Source of the DNA: Heterostelium album PN500
Taxonomy: Eukaryota > Evosea > Eumycetozoa > Acytosteliales > Acytosteliaceae
Assembly: GCF_000004825.1 (NCBI RefSeq)
Contig: NW_008805065.1
Location: 186,001-250,000 of the forward strand
DNA: 64,000 nt
Direction of reading: 5' to 3'
The position numbers were made by a program, and so were the translations under genes. Every line of letters starts with the position of its first letter. Within the stretch, counting starts at the first letter, position 1. The notes under the pieces were generated by a model that searched no databases, had not been told where the DNA came from, and saw only the letters and a list, made by a program, of their open reading frames with translations. Positions 44,475 to 59,119 of this stretch are shown in pieces.

Positions 44475-45338
44475 ATATTAAAATTTAAAATATTTGGAGA
44501 GACAGACATACAGAAGTGATAGTTAAGTTAATTTAAATAAAACTGATTATAAATTTGATGAATGAAAAAAGAATAATGACTTAATTAAATAAATACCATT
44601 TATTTTAATAATATCATTAAGTTGAGAGCAAATAAATGTACAACATATATATTACTTGAAATATATACTTTAAAATCAATTAACAATAAAAACAAATTAT
44701 TTTTATTTTATCGCACTATTTTTGTTTTAGGTTATTATTGTAAGTTAAATGTGATGAACCTTAAATTAGATTCACCTAAATTTTAATAAGTTTGATTTTA
44801 AATTCATATATGTCAGGACTATCATCATTTAACAACCACTTTTGTCTTTAAATATCTATTTTAAATTTTAATCTTCTTTCAAAATGGTAAATTACAAAAA
44901 AGAGTTTAAGTTTTAATTAGAAATTTTATTTCGAACTTGGAGAAAATCATTATATAACTTGGTGTATTTTTGTAAATTAGAAAGAATTTATTAAGTGATT
45001 CCTTTTCCAAAAAATCTTTCCAGTTTTTTTGTAAATTTCCCAAAGGAGATTTTCATTTTCTTTTTAATCAGCAATGACAAATTTTAAAACTTGCTACTGT
45101 TTTTTAAAAGTAGCTAAAAATATTAATTTAAAAAAAAAGAAAAAAAGTGTAAATTTACAAAAATGGGGTTTTTTTTCATTTATTTTGGGTTGCACTCTCT
45201 TTTCTTTTTATTCAAATGTATTCATTATTAAATTACACCAATTATTTTTCTTTTGCAATTTACAAAGGGGCTAATCATATTTGGAAGTTATCATTGAAAT
45301 GAGTTAAATAAATTAAAATAACAACAAAAATGAAAAAG
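44475..45338. other. Intergenic, HEATR6-like to chitinase-like gene
   Basis: AT-rich. A 66-codon frame at 45074-45274 looks like translated A/T runs. No other feature seen before the promoter box at 45339. Confidence 0.4.
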
Positions 45339-45349
45339 TATTTAAAGGA
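45339..45349 (+). promoter_or_regulatory. TATTTAAAGGA box of chitinase-like gene
   Basis: Same 11-mer as in the HssA/B-like promoters, 97 bp before the ATG (85-90 bp in those genes). Suggests a shared core promoter type, perhaps shared developmental timing; inference. Confidence 0.5.
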
Positions 45350-45435
45350 CAACTTCAAGTTCAATTAAAACAAAACAAATTGAACAAGGTCTTTAAATTT
45401 AAAATTTTTGTAAACAAATAATCAACTCTTTCAAA

Positions 45436-46490
45436 ATGCTTATTATCCCATACATCGATGTCTCTATAAATGCCGATTGGAGTGATTGGCAGCACTATCC
45501 AAATGGTCGTCCAAATCCAATGTTTGTATTTTATTACTATTTTTTTAATAGAGATAAATAATTAAAAATAGGCTTTACCAAAATAAAAAAAACATACTAT
45601 ATAGTTACTCTCAACAAGTTATTAACTATGGTTTGGATGGAGTTATCATGGGATTCATTACTCTTTCCTCTGCTGGTACAGCATGCTGGGCAGCTCAACC
45701 AACTATGCCATGGGATTGGGCTTTGCCAATGGCTGATGACTTGAAAAAAGCAGGAAAAAAAGTAGTTGTATCTTTTGGTGGTGCTTCCAATTCCGACATT
45801 TCTAAAAGCTTTACAGTTGACGAGTTAGTGGCTACCTATAATCAAGTGATTAAAGGTTACAATGCTTACCAATTGGATTTCGATTTGGAGAATGGTCTCT
45901 ACAATATCGATAATATTTGTGCTGCTTTGAAGCAGATCGCCGCAACCAATCCATCAGTCCTCCTTAGCTTTACACTTCCAACTTTGCCAACTGGACTTGT
46001 AGCTGAAGGTATGAATATTATCACCAAAGCTAAAGCAGCTGGTTTAACATTCATAGTTAATGGTATGGCCATGGACTACTATATGGAAGAATTCAAAGAC
46101 AAGATGGGTGAAGCTGCTGTCCAGGCATGTACCAGTATCAAGAATCAATTAAAGACAGTTGATAGCTCACTCTCTGATGCTCAAGCATTTTCAAGATGTG
46201 GAGTTACACCAATGATAGGTAAGCAATTAGTATACAAGTTAAAAATGTTTACAATTAATTAATTAAATCTTAAAATAGGGCTTAACGACGATTTGAGCAT
46301 GTTCACCCTTCCTGATGCTACCATGGTTGGTACATTTGGAAAACAAAACAACATTTCATTCTGTTCTTTCTGGAGTCTCAACAGAGATAACCCCTCTTCA
46401 TTCACCTATGTCGACTTGACCTCATCTTCAAACCCAGCTCAAAAGGCATCCGGAGATTATTCAAAGGCTTTCGTCAATGCTCCAAAGTAG
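45436..46490 (+). CDS. GH18 chitinase-like protein
   Basis: Three exons: 45436-45521, 45605-46218, 46279-46490, 303 residues. The fold signatures of glycoside hydrolase 18 are seen: the beta-1 strand IPYIDVSIN, KVVVSFGGAS (the SxGG motif), and YQLDFDLEN, which keeps D-x-D-x-E with the catalytic Glu but lacks the first Asp of DxxDxDxE. Later MAMDYYM and FCSFWSLNRD match strands 6 and 8. There is no signal peptide, so it is either cytosolic or exported by an unusual route. It is most like short single-domain chitinases of the bacterial ChiD/fungal type. Catalysis is probable, not certain. First-exon end uses donor GTTTGT. Confidence 0.8.
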
Positions 46491-48040
46491 GTTAAGGTTT
46501 TGAAAAATCAACTTCTAATCCATAAAAATTAAGTTCTATTCAATTAACTCATAACTAAATAAAACTGTTCATCCTTTTTGTTTCATACATGTTTTAACCT
46601 CACTCTAGAGACAAATAATAGGGTCGTAATATTTTAAAAGTAAATTAGTGAGGAAAACAAAAAAAGTGAGATTGAGAACAGATCTCTCTTCACTTATTTT
46701 TGGATAAAATAAAGTTGGCGACTGAAGAAGACTATTTTCTTTATGTCTAGTCAGGTGTGGAGTTAATCATATCATATGATTTTTAAATGAAAGATATTTA
46801 TTTTTTAAAAAATTTTGATTCAAAATAATTATTGTTTGAATGAAACATTATACATTCTTACTATTCTGATATTTTCTTTCATTTTTAAGAGAATAATCTT
46901 TGTTTATTAACTATCTATATCTAAATAACAATAATAATAAATGCTCATCATGTTATTGAGATCATCAATACTTTATTATTGGTGACCAAAACTAAGTACT
47001 TATAATAAACATCATCTCCAAATGATTTATTCTCATTAAAAACAGAAAAATATTTAACCAATAAAAAAAAGATTTAACTCTTTTATCTTATTTTATTTAT
47101 TTTTTAAGAATATTCGTTTATATTTTAAAAAAAAAAACAAACTCTATTCAGTCATTTGTTAATGATGAATAAAGAATAACCACCCCTAATTTTCAGATAA
47201 AGAGGAGAATCTCTATAATAGATTGAACTCAAAACCCAATCTATTTGTCATATTTGTTTTAGATTATCCATAAACATCATTGAAAATTGACAAATGTCAA
47301 TTAAAAAATAACATTTCAAAACAGAATAAAAACAATTTTCAAAATGTATCTCTACATATTTTAAATATTTATTTTTTCAGGCAATCAATCAATATCTATA
47401 AATAACAATGTATACACAGTTGTGAAGATCATAACATTAGCAATCATGATTCACAAGAAATGTTTCTCGGACTCCAAATTTGCTCCACTATTCAACTACA
47501 AAAAAAACACCTCTTTATTTATCCAAGATAAATGAATATCTGGCTTTCAAAACTATCCTCTATGAAACCATCGGATTTGGAGTAGAATAATCTTTATCAA
47601 GTACCCTCTTTTTCGAAGTCATAGGAGTAGTGGAGTCAAGACAAATATTTTCTTTAAATTAATTTTAATATTCTTTGGTTTTTTATATCCTAGGAGCTGT
47701 CTTCAATCCAATTTTTTTTACTATCAAAAAATACTGTTTTTTAAAATTGATTAAGATATATAAAAGAATAGTAGAAGAGTTGATCCTGTTCCGAAAAATA
47801 TCAATGATAGATATGAGGTGTTCACCTATAAGAGTCAGTCGATTAGAAAGAAACTTCTTAAGAAGACCTTTGATATCACTTGTACCATAGATCATTACTC
47901 ATCCTATAGATCTAATATTATAATTATATGGTTGAGTCTTAATCAAAACTAAACATTTTTTTTGTGATTTTTAATTTCCAAAAACGAACGAATTTTCAAA
48001 ATCTGAATAAATTTAAAAAAAAATATTATTTAATTAAGAT
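46491..48040. other. Intergenic, chitinase-like gene to F-box/LRR-like gene
   Basis: 1.5 kb of AT-rich DNA. Between 47640 and 47900 overlapping frames of about 70 codons are open on both strands with somewhat more balanced composition, perhaps a decayed gene, but I recognise no family. Rest has no feature. Confidence 0.35.
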
Positions 48041-49678
48041 ATGAATATACTTTCAAATGATATATATAGCTATATTATAAATATACTATGGAATAGTTGC
48101 AATAGAAATGATAGGAAATGGTTAATTTCATTGGATTTAGTTTGTTGGCATTTTCATCATCAGATCAAATCATATAACAATCAATTTAGTATCTCCTACA
48201 GCAGTGCAAAGTTTGAGCTAAAGCAGTATCTTCAATATCATTATATGAATAAATATTGTTCTATATCAGATCAACCAGTTTCTTTTGTGGTTAGGAATTG
48301 TAGAGGTTTGAGAGCACCTCTTAATCTAGTAGACAAGTTCAAACAGTTCACGGCTCATCTCTCTCACTATCAAGGTGGAAGTTATTGTTTACAACAGATT
48401 ATCGGTGACAAAACAATCAGCTCTATCAAATCAATTGATTTGATCATTGAGAAATCGGATGATCTAGATGAAGAGCAAACAGAGAATCAACAAATCGATG
48501 GTGGAGCAGACAATGGCCAAGACGATGATGAAATACAATACATGTCATTCTTGATAAAGAGCTCAATTAAGAAACAGAATCAAATGTTTGGTGATGATAA
48601 CAACAACAATAACAATAACAATAACAATAACAATAACAATAACAATAACAATAGCAACGAAGAAATCAATGCAGATTTGGGTGCACAATATGAGCGATAT
48701 CATTATAACAAAGATGACGATTCAGATAGATTTGAAGATTGGAAACATCTGGTGGATACTCTTGAATTGCTATGTGTTCATGCCAATCAAAGTAAACTGG
48801 AGAATCTAAGCATTGCAATAGAGATTGGTCAGTTCGATCACTACAACAAGTACGAATTGATATTGGTTCATCTATTTTCATCTGGTTTCTCAGAGTTAAA
48901 GTCTTTGACTCTTGGTGGTGCCGGCGGTGGTGAAAACTTTACAACCTGTTTTGTTGTCTATCCAGAAGTTCTTTTCCCTGGTCTAGCTAGGCTAACCAAG
49001 TTGCAATCATTGGAACTACGATTTGACATGGCTGGACTACAATATGAATCAGAGTCGTTCTTTACTGAACTCCAAAACTATCTTACCAGTCAAGATTGTA
49101 AACTGTCATCACTCTCAATGGATTATCCAATTAGAAGCGATCAAGATAAGCAATTCCTCAGTTTTCTACTCAGCGAAGAATGCAGACTATCCACGATCGA
49201 CTTTATTTGGATATCACTAAGTGCCTGCTTGCCAATAAATAACAGCAATAATAATTTGGTTTTTAAAACCATTAGAGTGTCAATTAAATCTAAAAATGAA
49301 GAAACATTACCAGCCGAATTGGACAGTCAGGTCTATCAGTCACTCGGTTCAATTGAAAATCTTCAACTCTGGTGTCACTCAACTAACTATACTCCATTAC
49401 TAAATATCCTTTCCTTCAACTCTGCTTCAACAACTCTAGTTAAATCGCTATTCATTAAGATAATGGATGAAATCGATAAACAAACAGTTGAGGCAATAAT
49501 CATTGCCATAAAGAATCATTTCAGCCACCTGACACAACTCACACTTGACTTGTCAGATGGTTTTCTCACAGACTCACACATTCACCAAACGATGCTAAGG
49601 AAACAATTAAATCTTTTTATTGCAGACCACCCCACCATCAAAAAGTCATCCATTTTGGGTTTAGAAATTTTTGAATGA
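48041..49678 (+). CDS. F-box-like/leucine-rich dictyostelid protein
   Basis: Single exon, 545 residues. The first 45 residues (MNILSNDIYSYIINILWNS ... WLISLDLVCWHFHHQI) fit a degenerate F-box: hydrophobic helix pairs and the VCxxF/W motif. From about residue 240, irregular leucine-rich segments follow (LENLSIAIEIGQ; FSELKSLTLGGAG; LTKLQSLELRF; LSSLSMDYPI; LTQLTLDLSDGF). A pure Asn tract from (AAC/AAT)n lies at residues about 187-206. Such F-box/LRR proteins are numerous in dictyostelids and probably act as SCF substrate receptors. No single orthologue can be named. Confidence 0.65.
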   Translation: MNILSNDIYSYIINILWNSCNRNDRKWLISLDLVCWHFHHQIKSYNNQFSISYSSAKFELKQYLQYHYMNKYCSISDQPVSFVVRNCRGLRAPLNLVDKFKQFTAHLSHYQGGSYCLQQIIGDKTISSIKSIDLIIEKSDDLDEEQTENQQIDGGADNGQDDDEIQYMSFLIKSSIKKQNQMFGDDNNNNNNNNNNNNNNNNNNSNEEINADLGAQYERYHYNKDDDSDRFEDWKHLVDTLELLCVHANQSKLENLSIAIEIGQFDHYNKYELILVHLFSSGFSELKSLTLGGAGGGENFTTCFVVYPEVLFPGLARLTKLQSLELRFDMAGLQYESESFFTELQNYLTSQDCKLSSLSMDYPIRSDQDKQFLSFLLSEECRLSTIDFIWISLSACLPINNSNNNLVFKTIRVSIKSKNEETLPAELDSQVYQSLGSIENLQLWCHSTNYTPLLNILSFNSASTTLVKSLFIKIMDEIDKQTVEAIIIAIKNHFSHLTQLTLDLSDGFLTDSHIHQTMLRKQLNLFIADHPTIKKSSILGLEIFE

Positions 49679-49953
49679 AAAAAAAATAAAAATGTTGAAA
49701 ATCAGTTTTGCAATAAAAAAATAAAAATCCAACTTGAAAATGGGTTGGATGGCTTTTAGTTCACAATCCAATTTTGGCAAATTTCATCTAACTTTATATG
49801 AAAAAAAGAATGAAAAAATGATTTTTTTTTAATTAATTTGATTTTTTGTTGTGGTTTACCTTTCATCTTTTGGATTGCATAAATAGTGACGCTGATCAAT
49901 TATTTCATTTATCTTTGTTGTATAACTTAATAATAAACTAATAAATAAATAAA
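49679..49953 (+). promoter_or_regulatory. Actin upstream region
   Basis: 275 bp upstream of actin with the layout known from D. discoideum actin genes: T-rich runs (49820-49850), a TATA-type CATAAATAG at 49877-49885 and an A/T leader before the ATG at 49954. Confidence 0.5.
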
Positions 49954-51188
<1,235 letters not shown>

Positions 51189-51259
51189 GACGCTCTTTGT
51201 AATATATTTTAATTTATTATTAATATATCAATAAATGAATCAAAAAGTCATCTGTTGGA

Positions 51260-51283
51260 TTTTATCCAGTTGGCTTTATTTGT
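51260..51283 (+). repeat. 24-bp direct repeat, copy a (actin 3' flank)
   Basis: Begins TTTTATCCAGTTGGCTTTAT. An identical 24-mer stands 167 bp downstream. Confidence 0.8.
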
Positions 51284-51426
51284 AAACTAAAAAAATCAAA
51301 AAAAAAAAACACAATACATATTATTTGATCAATTTTGCTCTTTTTGCAAACAATACATTGTTGTTTTTTGTTTATTCATGTTTTAAAATAAAGAATCAAT
51401 ATGTTTAAATTAATAGATCTTGATTC

Positions 51427-51450
51427 TTTTATCCAGTTGGCTTTATTTGT
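51427..51450 (+). repeat. 24-bp direct repeat, copy b (actin 3' flank)
   Basis: Second exact copy of the 24-mer at 51260-51283. Confidence 0.8.
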
Positions 51451-51759
51451 GAACAAAACAAATTACAAGACAAAAAAAAATTTTCGCTATCAACATCAAA
51501 ATCAAAACGTCTTCTGTCTATTGCCCACCAGTTTTACTTCTCAAATAAAACAATATAACAGAGAGTTATATAAATCTTTGCTTGAGTATACTCAAGATGT
51601 TTAAATGAATTTTTATAAAAATCCAATGAATCATTTAGTTTAAAAACTTAACTAAAAACACAAAGAAAAACATAAGATTAACTGTAGAGAGTTGTTTTAA
51701 TAAAATTATATATTATTTTTTTTATTTTACAAAAATATTTTTTAAAAAATATATTATTA

Positions 51760-54486
51760 TTATGGTAGGAAAGTTCTTAATACTCCAGTGAAATGCAATG
51801 CACTGCCAACGAGAACCAATAAAGTCAAGATATATGGTGACCAACTTCCAGATGAGGTTGATATCTCTTCGAATTTCTTTACTTTGAGTGCTTCAATAGA
51901 GAGTTCACCCTGAAGGTTGGAAATGACACTTTGTGTTCTCTGTAGCAATGCCGATGCGATATCGAGTTTCTTTTGTAGTATTTCCAGTCGATCCGTTCCA
52001 ATATTTCCATTCGCTATGACAACATCGCCTCTCTCTGGAGACTTGCCCTCTATCAATGAATTCAGTTTGCTATCAAGCAAAACGACAGAGTCTGAGAATT
52101 TATATAGCTCTTGATTTAACCATTGATTGGTTCTAGATGTTGAATATACATTGATGACAAGTCCAATAAATAGTATAGATATTAGCGCAACCACCAATAG
52201 GGAAATCTGTTTCTCTGTCGATGAAAGATTCTTCCAGAGTGTTGTGAGTGAAAGGTTCGTTGGAACTGAAGTGTGAGTTGAGGTGGTTTCGTTTTCCTTT
52301 GGTTGGTTGCTAGTGGTTGCTTCTTGGTTTGTTTGAGTGCTGACGTTTTCTTGTGTAGTGGGGGTGGTGGAGGTGGAAGTGGTGGAGGTGGTTGTGGTCG
52401 GTTGTGGTACGGTTTGTTCGGTGACTGTTGTTGCGCTTGAGGTGGTTGGATCTGGAATTGCTGATTTGGCTTGTTTTAGTTTGTTATATGTGTAGGCTTC
52501 GATTTGGTTTCTCACCATTGAGAACCAGAGCACAAAGTAATCTTTGTTTCCTTGGTAGGCAGACTTTTGAATCATTGATGCAATACCCCAGAGAGTTTTG
52601 GTGAACTTGATCTTTGATGACAACTTTACGGTGCAACCGTTTCCTCCGTCGTCAGAGGCGATGGAAAATAGATTTTCAACCGAGAACGAGTCACCGTATG
52701 GCACGTCTTTAGAGACGGAGCTGCACTGCAAAAGCAACTCGTCTTTGTTTCTCAATCTACAACGTTGAGTCTGGTAGACTCTTGTAGATTTTGGTCCAAT
52801 CTTGAAGCTGATGGCCGTTCTAAAGTCCATTGTTCTGGTGGTACAACACGAACCATTCTTCCATTCATTGACCGATTGCTCTGTGTATCCATGAGTGGTG
52901 TTGACCAACGCCCAAAAGTCTGTTCTAATAATAACATTGTAGAACTCTTCAACACTGATCGGATACTTTTCGGTTGCCCATGGAGCTTCTTCAAATTCAC
53001 TGGATACGATATGCTCGCATTTATCTTTGATTGGTATCGATTTAAATTGAAGTGTATTCGAAACTGCAACTGATGCTGGTGATGGTGAAGATGTTGCACC
53101 AGTTGAGGCTGTGCTAGTTGTGCTTGAAACACCATTGCTTGGTGTAGAGATGAGTGAAGATGTAGGAAATAGTATGTCTGAGTGGTGATGGTGCTGCGCT
53201 ATTTTGTTGTTGTTGTTGTTGTTGTTGCTGTGTTGGTAATGAATCAACAGTGTTCTTTCTTTTCTGTATTGGTGATGATTTTGATGTTTGTTGTTGTGGT
53301 GGTTGTTGCTGTTGTTGTTGTTGTTGAGTGGCGGTGGTTGTTTGTTGAGATGTTGTTTGTTTGTTAGGTGTCGACGATGATAAAGATTCATTCAAGTTCA
53401 ATTGTGAATCAGCTTTCTTTGGTGTTGATGGTAATGATGAACTTGATTGTGTTGTTGGTGTGGTGTTGCTAGTGGTATTGCTATTGCTTGTGGTAGTTGA
53501 GGTTGAGGTTGATGTTGTTGTCGGTGTAGATTCTTCATTGGGTTGATTACCAACCACCAAATTCTCATCGAGTTCAACCGGTGTCTGACCATTGCTCTGA
53601 CTGTCACCATTCGATTGCTCCTTTGAACTATCGATGGTAGAGTTTAACATCTTTATCGAAGGAGACTGTGACTTTGGTGGTGAATTTGATCCAGAGCTGT
53701 TTGTCTGTGAGGTAGACTCTGAGTTGTTCGCACTCTGAGTCAAAGGTTCTGGAAATTGAGAGGTAGACGACGATAAGCTTGAACTAGTTGGTACAAAACT
53801 AGAGACTGTTGGTGTATCTTGGAATGGTTCATGTTCTTGTTCGTCATCCGATGATTTGATTGCTGATGTCGCTGTTTTCTCATCATATATAATACCATTC
53901 ATTGCATCTTCAAAGATCTTGGTTCTTGTACCACCACCCTGTTGAAACAATGTTTGAAGTGTTGCAAATGCTAAATCTCTTGATAAAAATGCTGAAAAGA
54001 AATACTATAAATATCAACAACAACAACAGTAAAGATGAGATGATTAGTAATCAATCATTTAAAGATAATATGTTTGTTTTGATTCAATCAAACTTACTTT
54101 TTGAGTTGAAGTGCATACTTCAATTGCATTGGGGAATAAATAAACAGAGTATTTCTTTGAGATGTTTGTAATATCTTTGATTGGAATGATGATCTGTGTC
54201 GATCCTAGTTTTGGTGCATAGGAAACATGTTGTTGTGAAATATATAATCTTCCAATGGAGACTGATCCACCATCGGTATAACTACAGCTGTATTCTATAG
54301 TATTGTTGTTGTTATTCAAAAGTTAATTGATTATTGTCCTTTCAGAGCAGATAAGATCTGCTATTCTTTGTTTATTATCTCTTTTCTTTTTTTATTTATC
54401 TATTTACCTTCAATTAACTTTTCATCGTTTGGTATCGATTGGAATATCTGATGAAAAGAGTTTTCATCTTTGACGGCTACTGTCAT
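51760..54486 (-). CDS. GRAM-VASt lipid transfer protein (Lam/Aster type)
   Basis: Probable sterol transporter at membrane contact sites. Exons 54486-54408 (MTVAVKDENSFHQIF), 54294-54098 and 54004-51760. Joined, the first two and the start of the third give a GRAM domain: IPNDEKLIEEYSCSYTDGG, GRLYISQQHVSYAP, IIIPIKDITNISK, FSAFLSRDLAFATLQTLF. A long Ser/Thr/Gln-rich linker follows, then the VASt domain (SSEFEEAPWATEKYPISVEE to YFVLWFSMVRNQIEAYTY). The end has a membrane helix (ISLLVVALISILFIGLVINV), a coiled coil and a last hydrophobic segment (YILTLLVLVGSALHFTG). Exon 3 has one base too many: the linker frame (to about 53180) and the VASt frame do not meet, near CAA and CCA runs, so an assembly slip is likely. 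About 840 residues. Confidence 0.83.
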
Positions 54487-56656
54487 GATTTTCTGTATGA
54501 TCGAATTGGTTCCCGGTATATAGGTTAAAAAAGATGGATCCTCTCTCTTTTGACCGCCGTTGGTATATGGCGAATGAAGATAAATGATTGCAAGTTAAAG
54601 TCCGCTGTAAAATCTATGAATATATAATAGAGGTTCAGTGACTGTATTATCCCTCTACTACTTGTTTTTCTTTTTTAAAAAATTTAACTAATTTACTATC
54701 TAAACGAATAAAGAATTAACAGATAGATAAGAAAAATTAGTAAATTATTATTTGTTTTTTAAAAAAAAGAAAAAGTAAACTAAACTATTTATATCAGAAT
54801 CATATAAATAAATTTAATAAAACAACAATTGAGATTGTTGATGTTGTGTTGTTGTTTCTTTCAACAACAATAGAAATAAATAAAATAAAACACCTTTGAA
54901 AAAAAGAGATAGGAGAATTAAACAACAACATCAATTTAAATATTCAGTACTACACACCACCACCAAATTTAAATGATAGTACTATTTGTAAATTTTTGAA
55001 ATTGATGAGAAGCAAACAACATCATGATTCAAGAAAAAAAAGAAAAATACAATAAACAGTCACCAATTCAGTCGGTCAGGACAAGATTAATCTTATTTTT
55101 ATGAATATTATTGAAAGCAGTATTGTTGGTAGGTGTCAGAAAGAGTGAATGTAGTGAAAATACGCAATTTATCGTCTAGTTAGGTGGAGCAGCACTGCTT
55201 TTTAGATAGATAGTGGTACTAACTATAGAAAAAAAAAAAAATTAATAAAAAAAATATTGCATTCTATCTAATATGTGAACTCTAATTGTTTATGTCTAGA
55301 ATGTGTGTGTGGTATATTATTATGTGCGTGTGATGTGGGTTTAATAGATTTGAATATGCAAACGAGCATTTTCTATTGGTGAACATTAGATTAACTTTGC
55401 TTTGTGTGGTATATTATTATTATTATTCATATAGTATATGTATATTGTATTGTAAATTAAACTATTGCTCTTATAAAATAATTATATAAACAAAATAATA
55501 TTTTTAAAAGAGAAATAGATATTGTTTTTTTAGTTTTAAAGATATTTACTTAATAGTAGTATTTAAAATACTGTTTTGTTTGTTTTTTTTTGGTTATTAT
55601 TATATTATTTATAACTTAGGAATAATTCTCTTCTTGCATTAATTATGATTGAATAAATTATAATACAGCTTTGTTAATTAAATATACGTTGACTTTTTTG
55701 TTATTTTTTATTTTAAATATTTTTTGTGAAGTTGACAATTTGAATTTAAAATTGTGAGGTTGACTGAAATACCAGGGTCTCTTTCAGATTTTTTTTTTTA
55801 TATTTTAAAACATGAGAGGAACTTAAAAAAAATTTAAAAAAAATCCCCAATAATTAAAATATTTAGATTTTTAATTATACAAATTGAACACACTTACATT
55901 TTGATTATAAATAGTTAAATTAATTAATATCTTTTTAAGAAAGAAAAAAAAAAAGAAATTTGACTTAATAAAGAGTAAAGTAAATATATTCAGTGTGTTT
56001 TAACAAATATAAATAATAAATATTCTTAATTGAATTATTTCGATGTTGATTTTGAGCAAAAGAATAGAAGACTTCTTTTTTGCGAACAAATTATTATTAT
56101 TTAAAAAAAAAAATTTTTTAAAAAACTTAATTTAAGAAAATTTTTTAAAAAACCACCAAAACATCATCTGAAATTTTGTATATGATGATGAATGTTTTTA
56201 TTTGATGACGAATCCAAAAGCAAAAATTCCAAATTTGATTAATTTTTTTTAGTAACGACCAACTTCTTTCATACCCATTAATTAGTGGCACTAAAATTTA
56301 ATTAAATGATTGTCATGAATGACTCAATGCCTGGCGATCATTTGTTGTTCTCAAAAATCAATAAACCTAAGATCTGATTTTTGTTTGATTAAATTTACTT
56401 AAATTGAACAAAACAAATGAATATTTCTTTGATTTTTAATTTAGCTAAAGATATTTTCAAAATAACCTTGTTTCTTTTTTTTTTTGTTTGAAAAACATTG
56501 AGAGAATAAGATCAGAAGAAAGATAACTATGATCTGATAATTATCTATTTTTTTTTTTTTTTTTTGATTTTAAAAAATGAACAATTGTGATAAAGTTAAG
56601 AAAGGAAAAAAAAAGATATTTATATGTACTTTTATATTATATGTTTGTTTTAAAAG
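54487..56656. other. Long intergenic, GRAM-VASt gene to Rab gene
   Basis: 2.2 kb, promoter side of the GRAM-VASt gene. The first 120 bp upstream of the ATG remain open in its frame (SPYTNGGQKREDPSFLTYIPG) without an ATG, so a further 5' exon is possible. The rest is AT-rich with many A/T tracts; no gene or RNA seen. Confidence 0.4.
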
Positions 56657-57463
<807 letters not shown>

Positions 57464-59119
57464 GTTTGTTTTCTAATGTGTTTTCTAAAATCTATCGAAT
57501 ATAATTATACAATGATGAAGCTGTTTGTTGTTTCTTTTGTCGTAGTAGCGCGATCTTATTTGTTTTATTTAGATTTGCAAATGTTCTCTATTGATGAAAA
57601 AAATTAAAAAAAAAATATTAATTTACTTTTGTTGTTGATTTTTTAAAATAAATTAAAGAAAATTGCAAAAAAAAGAAAAAAGAAAAAAAGTAGCAAGAGA
57701 AAATTCAAGTTGAAACAAATCAAGAAATGAAAATGAATGAATGCGATATTACATAATGAATGTATAATACAAATTGAATTGGATTGAATAATATTAAAAA
57801 AACTATTAATACTATTTTTGTTTTTTAGATTCTATCTATCTAATTTTAAAATAAAAACAAACTAAACTAAATAAAAGAAATAGAATAGTAGAATGGATTT
57901 TTGGTTTGATTTGTTATGTTTGTTGTTGTTGTGTGAAAAGCTATCAATAACAACAAATTGACTATTATTTTTATTGTTTGATTGTTTGTGGTCGTGTTTG
58001 GATTTGTCGTTAAAGTGGTTATGATTTGGATGTGATGAGAAAAGTGGGTGTGATTGCTGAAAGTATAGGGTGTAATAAACAACGATAATCTACAGGATTT
58101 ATCCTTTTAAAAAATTGTTTTATTTTTGATTCGAACTTTTAAAAGTCATTCATTATTTATTCATTGACAATTTTTATCGTTTTGTTACTACTACACTACA
58201 TATGATATAAAAAACTAACAACCCAAACCAACAATCTTTTATCAATCTATTAACTTTTTAATTAATTAAAGTTATTTTAGAGAGAATAGTTATCGATATT
58301 TTTTAAGTAGTTTATAATATATATACATATATTGTATAACTATCTTTATTTTATTCTATCTCAATTTTTATTTTATTTAATAAGATACTCTAAAGATTAC
58401 AGATTTGGGGTGGGAGTAATAATAATAAGAAGCGTTGACAATAAAAAACACAATGACAATTATAGAAATATCAAAAGGGTTTGAGATGTATCAATAACAT
58501 TGTGTTATGCATACTTTATTGCTGATGTTTTGAAAACTATGTTTACACTATATATATTTATAATTTAAAAAAAAAACTAATACTGTTATTATATTTATCT
58601 TTTGCTCTGTTTTGTTTTTTTTTGTTTTTTGTTTTTTTTTTTTCGATTTTTGAATTATTAATTTTTTTGAACAGATGAATCTGTGTGGTAATAAAGACAA
58701 CAACCAAAACAACTTTCTTTGAAAGTTATTACTTTAATTTGAAATATAACTTTAATTGTTTTCTCAATTTTGTACTACCTTGCATGACTATATATATATA
58801 TATACTTTATTTTTTGAGAAAAGAATTCTCATATTTTATTTATTTATTTTTATCTTTTTACTTTTTTTTTTTTTTAAATTTCAATTAAATTTGTTATTTA
58901 TTCATATACATAGGCGTTATTTTATTTGTAAAAATGATATAAATATTATAACTCTTCTCTTCTCCTAAGGGTATAAAATAAAATCAAAATTAATAAAAAA
59001 ATTAAAAAAAAAATTAAAAAAAAAAGTCGACTGAGTGATAATTATGATTATGAAAATCGAGAATTTCTTTTAAACATTATCAATTATTGAGATCAATAAT
59101 TGAAGTAGATCAGATTAGA
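57464..59119. other. Divergent intergenic, Rab (-) and mL54 (+)
   Basis: 1.65 kb with promoters for both genes, extremely AT-rich with T and A runs. Open frames at 57395-57607, 57867-58082 and 58685-58968 look compositional. No RNA gene seen. Confidence 0.4.

Larger units (their letters stand above)
51189..51759. other. Convergent intergenic, actin (+) and GRAM-VASt gene (-)
   Basis: Actin 3' flank with two exact copies of a 24-bp sequence (51260-51283 and 51427-51450). A 67-codon frame at 51401-51604 starts inside this DNA and has no family character. No other gene. Confidence 0.5.

Noticed and set aside
45074-45274. 66-codon frame before the chitinase-like gene
   Set aside because: Lys, Phe and Leu runs only, as expected from AT-rich DNA.
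47675-47895. Overlapping frames on both strands
   Set aside because: Possible gene remnant, but neither frame resembles a family I know, so it is not listed as a gene.
48600-48655. Regular AAC/AAT array, also the GTT arrays near 53200 and 63380
   Set aside because: These are triplet repeats coding Asn or Gln tracts, not CRISPR or satellite arrays.
51401-51604. 67-codon frame in the actin 3' flank
   Set aside because: It contains the 24-bp repeat in frame but shows no conserved domain; more likely 3' UTR or spacer.
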